This document shows positions 5,094-5,233 of a stretch of DNA of 5,233 bases, piece by piece. Made by a program: the position numbers and the translations under genes. The stretch comes from Dehalococcoidales bacterium. Its GTDB lineage: Bacteria > Chloroflexota > Dehalococcoidia > Dehalococcoidales > UBA3254. The stretch covers positions 1 through 5,233 of the forward strand of contig JAQULX010000248.1 of NCBI GenBank assembly GCA_028718465.1, read 5' to 3'. The number at the start of each line of letters is the position of its first letter. The stretch's first letter is position 1. The notes under the pieces are model-generated. The model made no database searches and was not told the origin of the DNA. It saw only the letters and a list, made by a program, of their open reading frames with translations.

Positions 5094-5233
5094 TTATTTT
5101 CCATCTATTCGAGTCCTACGTCTATATACATAATACAGCAATAGACCGACAGCCATCCAGACGAAACCCACCTGGCGGCTGTAAGATTGGGTGATAACGA
5201 TTATAATCCAGATAGCGATTGTAGCCAGCAACC
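5094..5233 (-). CDS. C-terminal end of an APC-family (amino acid/K+) permease, 5' end outside window
   Basis: The open frame entering from the right edge (first full codon at 5231) encodes 45 residues and ends at TAA 5096-5094. The residues form one hydrophobic helix (LLATIAIWIIIVIT), a short loop QSYSRQVG, a second hydrophobic helix (FVWMAVGLLLYYVY) and a basic tail RRRTRIDGK. This two-helix ending, with the R-Q-V-G-F-V-W-M pattern between helices, is characteristic of APC-superfamily permeases of the amino-acid/polyamine type. Substrate cannot be told from the tail. The neighbouring Usp and RCK genes make a K+-linked or amino-acid carrier equally reasonable. The protein ends right after its last helix, with no cytosolic regulatory domain, unlike KimA-type K+ importers. 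Confidence 0.7.
   Translation of the reverse strand, partial: LLATIAIWIIIVITQSYSRQVGFVWMAVGLLLYYVYRRRTRIDGK

Noticed and set aside
4794..5144. 116-codon + strand open frame across the usp start and promoter
   Set aside because: It is antisense to the usp 5' half and then crosses an AT-rich promoter gap. It has no domain or ribosome site.

Overview
All five genes I can support lie on the minus strand, so the window reads right to left. They form two groups: an ion-transport and stress group (tail of an APC-family permease, a universal stress protein, two RCK/TrkA regulatory subunits) at about 3476-5233, and a late competence operon (comEA then comEC) at about 1-2931. Between them is a 544-base gene-free stretch full of degenerate interspersed repeats.

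Organism: a bacterium of medium GC. The compact usp-trkA-trkA layout beside an APC permease, the SLBB-plus-HhH form of ComEA, and intergenic repeats of the 'GTCATTGCGAGG...CGAAGCAATCT' and 'GTCATGC...CGAAGCATCT' types would suit Chloroflexota, perhaps Dehalococcoidia. The repeats also occur in other environmental lineages, and there is no rRNA or phylogenetic marker here, so this is a low-to-moderate confidence inference.

Region by region. 5233-5094: last two membrane helices of an APC-type transporter. 5093-5012: an intergenic gap with a strong sigma70-type promoter (TTGATT, 17 bp, TATAAT) bracketed by a perfect 9-bp inverted repeat. 5011-3476: usp, a short RCK_N-only TrkA protein and a full RCK_N+RCK_C TrkA protein, separated by 12 and 3 bases and so almost certainly one operon. 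3475-2932: repeat-rich, pyrimidine-rich (+ strand) spacer with several small hairpins, ending in a possible comEA promoter. 2931-2422: comEA, the membrane-anchored DNA receptor. 2376 to beyond base 1: comEC, the DNA-uptake channel, 792 residues seen, probably lacking only its last few.

The comEA-comEC pair would bind and import single-stranded DNA in natural transformation; all the expected metallo-beta-lactamase-like active-site residues of ComEC are intact. The other operon would couple nucleotide sensing to ion uptake: RCK proteins gate K+ transporters, but no trkH/ktrB membrane subunit is in the window, so the partner is either elsewhere or the adjacent APC permease. I saw no evidence of a new defence or mobile system. 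The most unusual items are the repeat cluster, the promoter-flanking inverted repeat, and the altered nucleotide-binding motif of the Usp protein.
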